Positions 1-10,382 of a stretch of DNA of 64,000 nt are shown one piece after another. Each line of letters begins with the position of its first letter. Position 1 is the stretch's first letter. The position numbers and the translations under genes were made by a program. Origin of the DNA: Spirometra erinaceieuropaei. Its lineage: Eukaryota; Platyhelminthes; Cestoda; Diphyllobothriidea; Diphyllobothriidae. The stretch lies in assembly GCA_902702965.1 (NCBI GenBank), contig CACRXP010000115.1:875807-939806 (forward strand), given 5' to 3'. Below the pieces are notes generated by a model. The model saw nothing but the letters and a program-made list of their open reading frames with translations, was not told where the DNA came from and made no database searches.

Positions 1-170
1 TGGGAGGAGTAAGGAGTGAGGTAGATGTTAGGCAATTTTATTACGACTATTATCTAACTCACGCAGAGGTCAGCATGCTTGCTCTCACCGCGCTGCTGAA
101 CACACGGTGGACATCGTCGTGCACGACGTGCGAACTTTCGTATGGTGGCAAAAGCGGGAATAACTCTCCT
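1..170 (+). repeat. Dispersed repeat family A, fragment
   Basis: A segment with the string gtagatg..., then ctcacgcag, gtcagcatgcttgctctcac and aacacacggtggacatcgtc recurs in this window at about 40460-40520, 58805-58920 and, in part, 860-1010 and 2218-2240. It shows no open frame of interest. The left edge is cut by the window, so the full element cannot be delimited here. Confidence 0.7.
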
Positions 171-859
171 GATTGTACCTTCTTAAAAAACACATTGGGT
201 GTAAATCGGTGAATAATATTCCTTGTATGATTTTTCATAGCATGCGACAGAGTCTAAAAGAAGGCTTGAACAAAAGCGTATTTACAGTAAACTATTACTT
301 ATATAACTTAGGCTGCGAAAGGCAACCTTCGCATTCTAGCATCAGGACTCATGTTCACATGATTTCCTTGCGTTTTTGTGAATACCTGTCACCTCCAGAG
401 CAGACATTAATTGGTTAGCATAAAGTTCGCACGAGCCTATAAATACTCCTTCACATTTGGGATGATTTTGGCACGCCTTGACTTGGAATTATCCCTGCGG
501 CAGACACTGAGCCCAATTCCATCTTCCATTGGTTGACAGAGTCGAGCTCTCGACTTCTGCGTAGAAAAGGGGAATTTGAAGTCATTTCGACCCCAGGTAA
601 CCCATCTCCACGGCATTCAGCGCAGTCCTAACTAATGATAGATCTGACGCGCTTTAATACATCTTGCCGAGTCAAAGGCTGCTGCTTTGAAACTTGCCTT
701 AAATACGGTTCTACTTGGGGTAGATAGCCAGGCACAGTGACTTCTTCCAAACTCGGTATTTAACGGCATTATCACTTGCGGACTGCGCTCTTTAAATACC
801 AGGTTGTTTGTGGCACGTGCCAATAGGCTGTTTAGTTCCATCTGTCATTGTGTCTTAGT
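171..859. other. Unannotated, no gene seen
   Basis: Short frames here (81 aa plus, 69 aa minus) lack any recognisable motif and overlap on both strands. I see no feature that I can name. Confidence 0.5.
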
Positions 860-869
860 CTGCCTCCAA

Positions 870-1010
870 ATACCTAAGCGCTGTTCTGACTTAAAAACCT
901 GGTGGGAGAGGGGACGCGGGTGTGGTAGATGCTGTGCAAGTCAGTCATCAGTATAAACTAATTCCCGCGCCTATGACCGGCGTTTCACCCCTTCTGTTGG
1001 GCGCACATTG
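870..1010 (+). repeat. Dispersed repeat family A, 5' part
   Basis: The block gtgtggtagatgctgtgcaa, followed by gtcagtcatcagtataaact and aattcccgcgcc, matches the segment at 58803-58860 (gtgtggtagatactgtgcaa ... actaactcacgcac). It is diverged and short, and nothing coding is visible. Confidence 0.65.
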
Positions 1011-1499
1011 CGCATCATCATTCGCAAGAGCCTGACCGTCTTATCAGGGCTGACGTTCCCAAATTGACGTTAAGTTTTCGAGGCCGACATTTTTTGGATT
1101 GGTCTAACATTTTCATCCAAAGATTCACCCTTTGCATTGTATGCGATCTCTCAAACATTTGTTCACAAATGTATATGCTTAAAGAAAACAGCAACTGTGC
1201 GCATAAAAAGCTAATCAAGCAAGGATTAACTGACTGCAGTCAATATGAGTATCAACTTTGAAAATTTGCTTATTCCAGATGACTTTGACTACATCAACGT
1301 ATTCTTAAATTCACCCGTTTGTTTCCGCGGTAACTGCAAATTCCATAAGTACTTTCAACGGCTTCCTTCCGCAGGTTTTATTGCATACAATTTTGGGGCG
1401 ATCTCATTTTAACCGGTTTATCTGATAAAATCTAAATTTCACTACAGTAGACATAACTTATTGTTATGAATAGAGGACAGTATGCACATCCCATGTTCT

Positions 1500-1592
1500 T
1501 GTTTAACAGAAAACGAACGCACGAGCACTTGGACGGTAATGTTATTGGCTTGCGCTTTCGAAATCGAGCTAAGTTCATCATCAGAGCCTGCC
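1500..1592 (-). mobile_element. PLE 3' end, inverted fragment
   Basis: Read on the minus strand this is the same 3'-terminal block seen at 57535-57645: a hammerhead-like core, then an AATAA-containing tail. It directly abuts the plus-strand PLE coding relic that follows. An inverted terminal piece in front of a sense copy is a known habit of Penelope elements. Confidence 0.6.
1545..1590 (-). ncRNA. Hammerhead ribozyme relic, PLE
   Basis: The minus strand carries an intact CUGAUGA (1578-1584) and GAAA (1556-1559). Helix II between them has mismatches, and the UH before the cleavage position is replaced (GCGC), so self-cleavage is unlikely. It belongs to the same subtype as the motif at 57578-57619. 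Confidence 0.55.
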
Positions 1593-1860
1593 ACTCACAT
1601 GCTGGAGGAAGGCCATGAGTTCGACTTCACCAACACGCGGATATTGGCGCGAGCCGGCTACAAGACGTGGCGAGAACTGTTGGAGGCGTGGGTGTCGGAT
1701 ACCAAATATGTCAACAGACACACTGATTTGCCTGCGGGTTATTGCGCACTCCGCATACACGGCCAGGTGTCGCAGCTCACATTTCCGCGAAGAACAAACG
1801 GCGTCAGCACGCTGGGGAACCATTGTGGACCAGGCGGCACAAACCAGACCTAGCCACGGA
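1593..1860 (+). pseudogene. PLE GIY-YIG endonuclease, C-terminal remnant
   Basis: The frame reads HMLEEGHEFDFTNTRILARA, then RELLEAWVSDTKYVNRHTDL. This is the second half of the GIY-YIG endonuclease domain that ends Penelope-like proteins: an H...GHEFDF block, then an LEAW block and an NRH.DLP block. The open frame actually starts at 1482, but its first ~37 codons come from an inverted PLE 3' end and are not protein sequence. The reverse transcriptase and the catalytic GIY-YIG half are missing. The frame runs out at 1853 with the ribozyme-bearing 3' region just behind, which fits the element's normal end. Confidence 0.75.
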
Positions 1861-2010
1861 CGTAGTCCCCCCTCACGACAAAATGATATAAATGCTCACA
1901 CGTTGCTGCACTTTTGCACTCTCTTATGATGAACTCTAGTTCGAGTTCTAAAGCTAAAGCCAATAAATCTACCGGCCCAGTTATCGTGCCTTCGCCTTCT
2001 TTTAAATAAC
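1861..2010 (+). mobile_element. PLE 3' untranslated end
   Basis: The 3' tail of the PLE remnant. It contains a hammerhead relic, the string gccaataaatct and a terminal gttatcgtgccttcgccttc block. The same order is found at 23150-23250 and, inverted, at 57535-57645 and 62080-62205. Confidence 0.7.
1919..1961 (+). ncRNA. Hammerhead ribozyme relic, AGCU subtype
   Basis: Helix II is perfect (GAACTC at 1931-1936 with GAGTTC at 1943-1948). The core has decayed: CUGAUGA reads CUUAUGA, GAAA reads UAAA, and the cleavage-site C reads A. The AGCT helix III string (1952-1955) places it with the 57.6-kb subtype. Almost certainly inactive. Confidence 0.65.
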
Positions 2011-2680
2011 GTATTCTTGCCAAGTAATCGCATGATCCTCAATCGTCGTGTTATGGATTTTCCTCGATGTCATTCTGTCCGTACGACGGCTGGTTCGTTA
2101 GCGATAACGCGCATTGTGTCAATGAATAAAAAGAGCGTGCGTTAAGGCACCAACACGTCAAATACAGACAGCCGACGACCGGTACTGACCGCTCCCTTTT
2201 CTGAAGCTGATGTGTAGCATATGGTGGACATCGTCGAAGCCGACTGTCAAACTGTCAGCAACTAAACGAACGTTCTGCAGTAGATATGTCATCTCAAAAA
2301 ACGCTGACTGCATTTATGATATATGTTTGCAAGTAGAAAGCATTACTTCGTTCGGGTTGTCATATTATCGTGTCGAATAGTGTTAACATATTCCAGTTAC
2401 GTTAGGATGCAGCTTTAGAATGAATTGACTATCGCCCATCCACATAGGCTATTCTCCGTAAAAACAACTTATTAATTAACTCAAATTATTTCCAGCAATT
2501 TTAATACCCCTATAAATCCAATAATATATTATGGAAAACACACACATGAGTATTCATCACTTTTCTTATTTAACATAAACGTATACCTCCTTCAACTTTA
2601 TTGTTGAAGGGTTATCATTCCTTGAGTTTAAGAAACTTTCTTAACTCCATATTAATTTTTTTAACCCTAACTGCCGTTAA
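2011..2680. other. Unannotated, AT-rich
   Basis: A short piece, 2218-2240 (tatggtggacatcgtcgaag), resembles part of family A. The rest is AT-rich, without open frames or clear repeats. Confidence 0.45.
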
Positions 2681-2689
2681 ATTTGTATC

Positions 2690-3310
2690 CAGGAATTACA
2701 AAATACAAGCAGTATACTATTCGTAAAAAACAAAAAAATATATATTTCTATATTTAATTATAAAGAGCATATATACGGATCATAAAAAAATTCCTATAAA
2801 TGTAAACCACGCTGCCACCCCTACAAGCAGTGTTAGTCAGCCTGTTGATAAAATGCCGTTCGAGTTAACATTTTATGTACCTGAACATTCTATTAATTAT
2901 AAACTTATTTGAAACAACAATATTGCATTTAAAGTAAAAAATGAGGAAGACTTTATTTTCTGCCAATGGCCAGAAGAACATATAATTTATCGCACCTTAT
3001 ATAAACACATTTATATTAAAAATGGCTTCGAAAGTCAATGGAAAATGCATAATGCTGAAGCAAGCATTCTTTTATGGAACGTAGTTTGCGCAGACTGTAA
3101 ATGGGCAACTCGTTCAAAAACCGGCATTCGAAAATGACAGGATTATTTTGGTACAACCAGGTATAATCGTTCATATTACAGCACTACTTAAGTAATCCTT
3201 TCGAAATAAACCACATTTCGGAATGTTGGTTGATATTTCATGTGGCATAAGTTACTTGACACAACGTTTGCTGTCGACAGAAGCTCAGCTGATAGGCGAG
3301 CAGTTTTTAT
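2690..3310 (+). repeat. Foldback family F, decayed fragment
   Basis: From 3100 to 3260 the sequence follows the right arm of the F element at 35160-35330: an accggcatt block, then cagcactacttaagtaatcc, then tttcggaatgttggttgatatttcat. The left part (about 2750-2810) has only a weak resemblance to the inner arm. No open frame is associated. Confidence 0.5.
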
Positions 3311-4229
3311 ATCCCAATAAATGAGGGTCAAGTGTTTTCGAAAAGCACATGAGAGATCTACGATGCACTGATAATCGGCGACATTTCGGCCATCGTTGAC
3401 GACTTTGTCCATTTTATGCTCCACAGTAGAATAATAGCATAGATTTTGACTTCCATCTGAGTTAGTGCATACTGATAGTGGGCCGGCGCTGTTTCTATGC
3501 ACTCTCTCCTCATTCCTCACCTATGCACAGCTTCATGACAAAGTCAAGAAGATCGGAGGTGGAAGGAAGCCTTATCGGCTGGTGCGATCGTCGACGCCCC
3601 TTGACTGCCGCCACACTCGGCTCAGATACCACGGCGTTGGAGTGTCATAAAGACCACGTTACTTAATAGCCACTGCAGCTTGACATCCAGTCCGTCATTT
3701 GGTGATTCCACACGAAGACGCACTGCACTGATTGAGAGGTCTTATTTATGCTAGCAGTTTACAGCCTTTCTAGACACTATTAATAGTTCAACCTGATAGT
3801 TTAAAATGCTGCACAAAGTCTACAGTGAGAAGAATGCACTGAGTCGTCGCTCTCACTACCGAATCACATTCCCAGACCCCGGCGACCAGCGGTCTGGCAC
3901 GAGAAATAAGCATAGTGGCTGGCGTTGCTTGTAACCACGTTTGGGTGAGCCAAACGCAGGGCCCATCCCCAAACAAAAGCATCAGGATTTCACACGGCAG
4001 AGAGTAGGTGACATTTATTTCACAGTCGTGTGAACGCCGCTGCAGATTAAATTCCCAGTCCACCAGTCGACAACTCCGCACAAGGACACTGAAATGACTG
4101 CATGGTCTTTACTTGTATTGTCAGCTGGCAACATTCCAAGATGCGACGCTTAGCACACAGTGATAATCTAAGGCTCCGATTACAAATGTAGCACAGGGAA
4201 AAGGCGACGAGGAACAAACTTCTCACTTA
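3311..4229. other. Unannotated, probable old repeats
   Basis: Overlapping frames of 60-110 aa occur on both strands without any recognisable domain. The stretch 3830-4080 is more GC-rich than its surroundings and may be an old dispersed repeat, but I see no second copy in this window. Confidence 0.4.
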
Positions 4230-6755
4230 CGTGAGAGGTGCGAATTGCCAGCTTGCGTAATATGACGTTGGGTATGGTCATGTGTGTTGTAGGTGCCGGT
4301 AAGGTGTAATGGTGCTGCTGCTGTGGTGTTATGGTATAGCCGACTTTGCTGTGTTGAGCTTTTCATGGAGGCACATGTGGTCTAATAAGCCCATGCTATG
4401 AGTGAATGGGTGTTCTCAGTGAGGGCAGTTGAGGTGGGTGTGTTGGGGCAATATCGGTGCTCCTGTCACCGGTTCGACAGTCTCTGTGCGATGGATTTGC
4501 AAGTAATCAACCAACCCGATTCGTGAGAAGAGCATGTGACCGCAATTAGGAGAGGTTAATATAGAGTTTTCACTGTTGATGGCGAGGGTGGTGGTGTTGA
4601 AGGCGGTATTTGATGGAACGGCGGATGTTGTCTCATTGGCGTTGGAAGTGGGGAAAGTGGTGGTGGTGTTGGTGTAGCTGGTCGTCGTGATTGACGAAGA
4701 CTTTGTGTTAGGCAGGACGGTGCCGATAGTCAAGAGTGACAAGGCATCGACTGAGTAATCGCCGGTGATGGAAGTTGTCATCGTCGTGGGGATTGGCGCA
4801 GGGGTAACAGTAGAGATGATCACGGAAGGAGAAATAAGTGTTGACGGGTGCTTGTTGTCTTGCGCCGAAATGAGTCCGGCAGGGCAGGTTCGCGAGCAGT
4901 GTGCGTTGGTAGCTTGGACATGTTTAAAGTTACTGACTATTTGCGTTCCAAATCGGAGGCCTCGTGGACTTGCGGGAGCCCTATTCTTTTTCATGAGGGT
5001 GATTCGGTTCAATTCGTATGCTGTAGCGCTAATCTACACTGTTCTTATACAGACCGGTTTGTCTTGGGCGAGGTCCTCCCAAGTCTCCGGTTTGGAGTGT
5101 AGCCGCTTCAAGGAGTTTTACAGAGAGCTCTTGTACCGTTGTTTTCGTCCATCTCCGTAGAACAGCCGGTTGAATTGTCGCCTATCATTCACACTTGCCT
5201 GGTGGCCGCTCTCTCAGTTCTAGTTATCTCAACATGCCGTGAAAGGTCAGTTAAAGATCTTGATAACTCTGAACTGAGTCTTGCGACCGGTCGAAGGCTT
5301 GGCTGGCTTTGACGATCCAATGCGCAACCACGTTGTCGATTTCTTTGCTGCGTTAGTGTGTTCGCTAGATAAGAAAATGTGTCCATAATGATTAGTGGAG
5401 CACTGTATTCTCTTGTCAGTGACGGTTGGTGAGTGATTGTTGATTGTCTGAATTTGGCGCTCGCGGTGACGAAGAGGTCAATGCCCGGTTGCATGTCCTT
5501 TTCGATTATGTTGTATACCCAGTCGTCGGTTAAGAGCAGGTAGGAGACTTAATCGTAAATAGCGGCGTTGTGGCTTACGTGGGTCTGCTGTTGAGAAGCC
5601 CGCCATTCCTGTAGACAATGGGTAACCCAGGACATCCATCACGATAGAAGTTTTTTCAGCATTGCAGAGACAATGGGCATGAAGAAGATGGGATTTGAGA
5701 TTCAGCCCTGCTTCACTCCATTAATCACTGTGAATGCTTTGGAAACTGCCCCGTAGTCGGCGCGTCGTGTTGTCTTCCCCTCGTTGAGCAGGTGTCATCG
5801 GTTTGAATCGCTCAGGACGGCCAAATTTTTTCACAGTTTTTCACATGCCATCGCCATTTACCATACCGAAGACATTCGTCAAGTCCATGAAATGTAGTGC
5901 GGATGTAGGCCCTCATCATCCAGCACTTTCTTTCTAGCTGACGAGCAGCGAAGGCATTGTCAGTGGTTTCGCGTTGTCATCGGAATCCGCATAGACTTTA
6001 CGACAAAATTCCTTGTTCGAAGCACCTGTCGAGACTGTTAAGGAGGATGTGAACAAAGATCTTCGCGTGGATGCTGCGCAGCAAGATCTTTCTGTCATTT
6101 TCATAGAGTTGTCAGTTCACCGTTCATTTGAAGAAGTAGACAAATAATGCATCCTTGAAATTCTGATAAGCGTATCTTAGAAGGCGCATCTTCTGGCATC
6201 GAGCACTGAGTCGATCCACTAGTCATTAGGCACCGTGCTTTTAGGTTTCAGTTGTGATCGACTCGGATATGGTCGCCTCCCCTTTGGAAAATATGTGCAC
6301 GTGCGGTAAGTTTCTGGAAAGGGGGAGGGCGGAGGATCCATGTCGATCTTAATTTTCACTTTGGGGAGCAAGTTGGTGGCGGTGGCGGCGGAGGCGGCGG
6401 AGTTTGTTGCTGAGCGACTTTGGACAGTTCGAAAGTGCTCAGTCCAGAGATTCAGAATCCGCAAATGCTCTGTTAGAAGGGAAGGAAGGTTCTTCTGCTG
6501 TAGGAACGTAGGTCGCCTTGATCGTTGTAAAGACGCTGTTTTAACCATTGCGGTCGGCATATCCTTGGCTCTCTTCAGCCATGCATGCTTACTGCATCGC
6601 CACAACCGTCGCCGCACAAGGCGGCGATATCGGTAGAAGGCCAATTTGTTTGCAGCAGTCGGGCAATCAATGGCGACCCTGCGAAACCTCAGCTTTTTAG
6701 CGAGCAGGTTGCCGATGGCTGCGTTATTTTCGTCAAACCAATCCTGGTCTAATCA
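4230..6755 (-). pseudogene. LINE reverse transcriptase with C-terminal zinc fingers, decayed
   Basis: A non-LTR retrotransposon read right to left. The pieces are in order: a connector (DWFDENNAAIGNLLAKK near 6735, LLTEHLRILNLWTEHFRTV near 6440); palm motif A as DLTNVFGMVNGDGM (about 5848-5893, where DLxKAFDxVN is usual); KFGRPERF near 5815; NGVKQG near 5720, followed by a stop where C is usual; LTDD near 5535 in place of FADD; then TWEDLAQDK and a Thr/Ser-rich tail. The tail holds C2H2-like fingers (SRIGLVDYLQIHRTET; THSMGLLDHMCLHEK). The order matches an abundant LINE of diphyllobothriid tapeworms. Stops and frame changes throughout show it is dead. The apurinic endonuclease end is missing; homology stops at about 6755. 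Clade not assigned. Confidence 0.88.
4416..5012 (-). pseudogene. Open part of LINE C-terminal tail (zinc fingers)
   Basis: This 198-codon open stretch is the longest frame in the window. It is not a gene of its own but the C-terminal part of the LINE above. A first finger is damaged (CSRTCPAGL). A linker rich in T, S, P and N follows, and then a second finger, CGHMLFSRIGLVDYLQIH, where the first cysteine pair is altered. Both the linker composition and the finger spacing fit the LINE tail. The frame probably stays open because the repetitive ACN/TCN codons rarely mutate to stops. Confidence 0.8.
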
Positions 6756-6757
6756 GA

Positions 6758-7280
6758 TGTGCTTTTAGTATGCAATCACCTTACCCTAAAGTATACGACT
6801 AGCTGCCCGTCAGCGATTACCCGCTGTGGATAATGGACTTCGGCCCACAAATTCATACGTAATGCCCAACCTGAGCCTGCAGACCTCGAGTAAAATGATT
6901 TACTCCACGTTCGTAGATGACTTCTGGGGAAATTAAAAAGCGACAAATTCTAAATTGGAGTAACTAGCATAAAACAGATTGGGATCGCTGCGAGACCCAC
7001 TGGCTTTTGGCTAGTACCTGTGCTGTTAGTATGGTATCACCTTACCCTAAAGCATTCTACTAGCTGTCTGTCGGAAGCTAATGAATATTACGCGGTTGCG
7101 CGCTGTGCTTGATGGACTTTGGGTCAAATATTTATGCATAAAAATATCAGTCGGAGTCTATAGACCTTGGATAAACTGATATACTCCATGTTCCTAGTTG
7201 AATTCTGACGAAATTAAAAAGCGACATGTCCTTTTGTATCTTTAGAGAGATATCATATGAGCAATGATCACCACTTCATT
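6758..7280. repeat. Tandem duplication, period ~261 bp
   Basis: Two diverged head-to-tail copies begin at 6758 and 7019. Both start with tgtgct.ttagtatg and tatcaccttaccctaaag, and both continue to tttactccacgttc / atatactccatgttc and gaaattaaaaagcgaca. The left copy abuts the broken 5' end of the LINE. Function unknown. Confidence 0.75.
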
Positions 7281-8229
7281 TGGCGCATTATTTAACGTGC
7301 AGATGCGACTGTATTCCAATGGACATTGCAGGATCTTGAAATATGTCGTAATTAAAAATATTAAAAAAAACCCAAATATTCCATCTAGAATTTATGAATA
7401 ACCAAAAGTCATTGTTTCCTTAAAAATAATTACGCACAAGTTGTAACTACCTTAGCAGCCATAAGACTCAATCAATTCTTTTTATCCACATTATTACCTG
7501 TTTTTTTACCTAATCGAAACACCTAAGACCACGCTAACGAAGTCCAGGGTGGACATCTGAAAGATTAAAAATCAGACATAATCTTATGGCACCGTTTTTA
7601 CTAATATGACGCTGTGTGGAGGTGATGGTTAAGAAATCCTAACACCCCCACCCCTAGACGGCTGGCGACAATTGTTTCGAAGACAGCTGTAGTACCATGA
7701 AGACGTCATGGAAGCCATTTTATTAAACTATGCGGCTCAATAAAAGTCAATGATGAATCTTACAAAATGTTATCCGGAGCTCTGTTATTCACTTTCAATT
7801 ACAAAAAGGAGTCCTTAAAGGGGTTTGGGTGATCAGCTATTATACAAAATAATCTTCTCACATATCAGAAACGTTGGATGTTTTCTTTTAAGTGCACTTC
7901 ATTTTAGCCGCTTGCATTAGCCGTTTTCAGGTAAAGATGGCCAATTAAACAGTGTGTATTTTCGCCATTGACGTGTTCAAAAGTTTGAAAGTTGTTCTTA
8001 CGAAATATGCACAAGCCAATTCTGGCTTGTATCCGTTAGGCATAGAATAATTTCCTCTTGAAATTCCATACACCAATATGATATTTTGTATTTAAAATTA
8101 TGAACCTGATCTGTTGTTGCTGTTATGGTAGGGGTTTTTGGGTGTTTATGCTGTACACTGTTTGTACTGGACAAAAGACATACACTATTCAGTGTCTTTA
8201 AGGAGATATCCTGTGGAGTTCATACAATT
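7281..8229. other. Unannotated, AT-rich
   Basis: No open frame above 60 codons and no repeat that I can pair with another copy in the window. Confidence 0.45.
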
Positions 8230-8540
8230 TCACAATGAAGGCGAACCATGCTATCAAGTTAATGCGGAACATTATTAAGCGAGAAGATACTAGGATATTT
8301 GATTAACTGTAGGTTTTGGGACCTACAAAGCTAGCAAATGCAACATGTACACTGATATTCAGTGCCATTTGAGCACCACTTATTATTCAATGTTCCCATC
8401 GACTGAACTTTCTTTGCACCTCCGACTGAATATAAAATTAACAGCGACGCTTTATTGGATGTGCGTTGTTATTTAAATTTCCTTTTGTTAATTTTGTATT
8501 ACTGCGTTCAATTTCTTTACAAAAAGACGACATACGATAA
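8230..8540 (+). repeat. Dispersed repeat family R3, fragment
   Basis: Homologous to 52810-53000 and 60330-60530: a gtaggt...cctacaaagctag block, then cttattattcaatgttccca, then a gactgaa...cagcgacgc segment. Strongly diverged, and no coding potential. Confidence 0.6.
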
Positions 8541-8544
8541 GAAT

Positions 8545-8745
8545 GTCCGAAGACATTTATTCATTTTTATGCGTGTTTTCTACAAAATCACATATTAATA
8601 TGTTGTTTCACAGAAAATTAGTCAGAAATACATGTCACAGAAGCAGCTGTTTGCTATCGAGTGCAAATTTTATAGGCGTTCAAACGAAGTGCATTCAAAA
8701 CCAAAAAACCCGGCGTTCATGCCCTATTGAGGACTCAATCCTCAT
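8545..8745 (+). repeat. Foldback family F, arm fragment
   Basis: Blocks tatcgagtgcaaattttat, gaagtgcattcaaaacc and ccggcgttcatgcc follow the right arm of the F element at 35130-35200. A 74-codon open frame lies across it, but it is explained by the repeat. Confidence 0.5.
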
Positions 8746-10264
8746 GATAGTGGTACGGCCCCATTAAATTATATCCTCCTAGTCGCACACGCATTTTGTG
8801 AAATACATCACCGACTGTCTGTCCAATTTCGCTAGCTGAATTACTTTCGCGGTCTCCGATACATTTATTGCAATTGCTGTTGCTTACGGCCCATACAGAG
8901 TATTTGTTTTTTCGAGGAAGTTGTGCGCCACAGTATTTGTGGCATAATTATAAAGTAATCATGCATAAAGACTTTTGCGCCAGTAAAGCAACGCATACCT
9001 TACGTAATAAATGTGCCAATGGTTAGTCTAGGAGCCACTGCTTGAGGACCTTTATGATGACTTGCAAAATGGCGCAGGTTCAAATTGAGAGATTTAATTT
9101 GCTTTATATAATGCTTAAATGATGTTACTTTTAACATTTCAAAAGGAAACAACTCGCGGTCATCTTATATTGAAAATGCAGTATTTTTGCTTGCCTGTTG
9201 TCTGATTTTGGCTCACCGCGTTTTACCGGAAGGTGCGTTTATGTGTTTTTTTATTGAATACCGCTACCTATACTTTTGATATCTTTAGATCATTAATGGC
9301 TGCTTGGTCTCAAACGTATACCTATTCAACTATGGCTTCTAGCCACCTAGAAATAAAAGTACATTTCTTATGGAACTAGTAGTTAGAGTGCCGAGTGGGC
9401 ACCGCGCTGGAAGGGTAGGACAATACGAGCAAATAACGACTTCAACTTAGGCACTGTTAATGGCACATAGATGGGCGTTTGCGCAGGCAACTCCCGCGTA
9501 AATGAAATCGGTAGATCGCCATTTGGACAAGATATTAACTTTAAACCGCGCTATTAAATGCCCTCCTTATCTTTTACAAGAGTCGGTTACGTTGATGTTT
9601 AAATACTCTGTCCCATGCATTAGCCCCTGGGCCATATTAATTTCCTCGAGTGCGGCAACCCCTAGCACCACTGCACTATAAAAGTTGATTGCTGTCCGCA
9701 ATGCCTCCGAGAACGGATCAAACAGAACAAACCCTATATTATCACTCGATCTAACCGCGTAAAATTATAACCGGTGTATTTTTCCGCCATGTCCTGAGCC
9801 GTTTAAGTACTGACACTTACGCATGTAGCCATACGTCAATGGAATTACATTTTACACCACATCAGTGGAAGTAGATCCGCATTTTTAGCCCTTTTTTATA
9901 CCAAAAGAGTTCTTCTTCTGTGGCTATGAGGCGTACGCAGATAGTACAAATAAGCAGCCGGGCGGACTTTTAAATTCATCACGAATGACGATGAAGGTCC
10001 TAATTTCAGGCACACGCATGAGAAGGGAGAAATACCGATTGAATATCAGGTAAGATTTGTTTTTGTGACCGCACATGATGGACCCAATATTTTTAATCTA
10101 GTTAACTGTTTTGCGTTGGTGTGATTTCGTTGGCATAGTGTTACTGTGTGTTGCGGTGTGTGTTCTGTTGGCAGCCCTGTTTCTTTGTTGTCGTGGCTAC
10201 TTTTTTGGCCCAATATCAGTGGTCTTTCTTAACTTTCGGCCTGTCGTCTCCTTCTGGCTTTCGA
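8746..10264. other. Unannotated
   Basis: No frame above 60 codons. I see nothing here that I can name. Confidence 0.45.
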
Positions 10265-10382
10265 GTTGGATGTTCTAGGGTTAGGGTTTAGGGCTGCAGT
10301 TAATGTTTAGTATTAGAGCTGGGGTTAGAGGTTTTGGTTAGGGCTAAGGCTTAGGGGCAATGTCTTCAAGCTAGATATGGGA
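10265..10382 (+). repeat. Degenerate telomere-like TTAGGG array
   Basis: Scattered units such as ggttagggtttagggctg, ggggttagag, ggttagggctaagg and cttaggggcaatg, G-rich on the plus strand. The vertebrate-type TTAGGG telomere repeat is also the flatworm one, so this may be an old interstitial telomeric block or a repeat that mimics it. Confidence 0.6.

Noticed and set aside
1482..1592. N-terminal part of the 123-codon frame as protein
   Set aside because: These codons are an inverted PLE 3' end with a ribozyme relic, read through in the wrong sense.
3340..3420. Minus-strand GGCCGAAATGTC as a possible hammerhead
   Set aside because: GAAA and GUC are present, but there is no CUGANGA upstream and no helix II.
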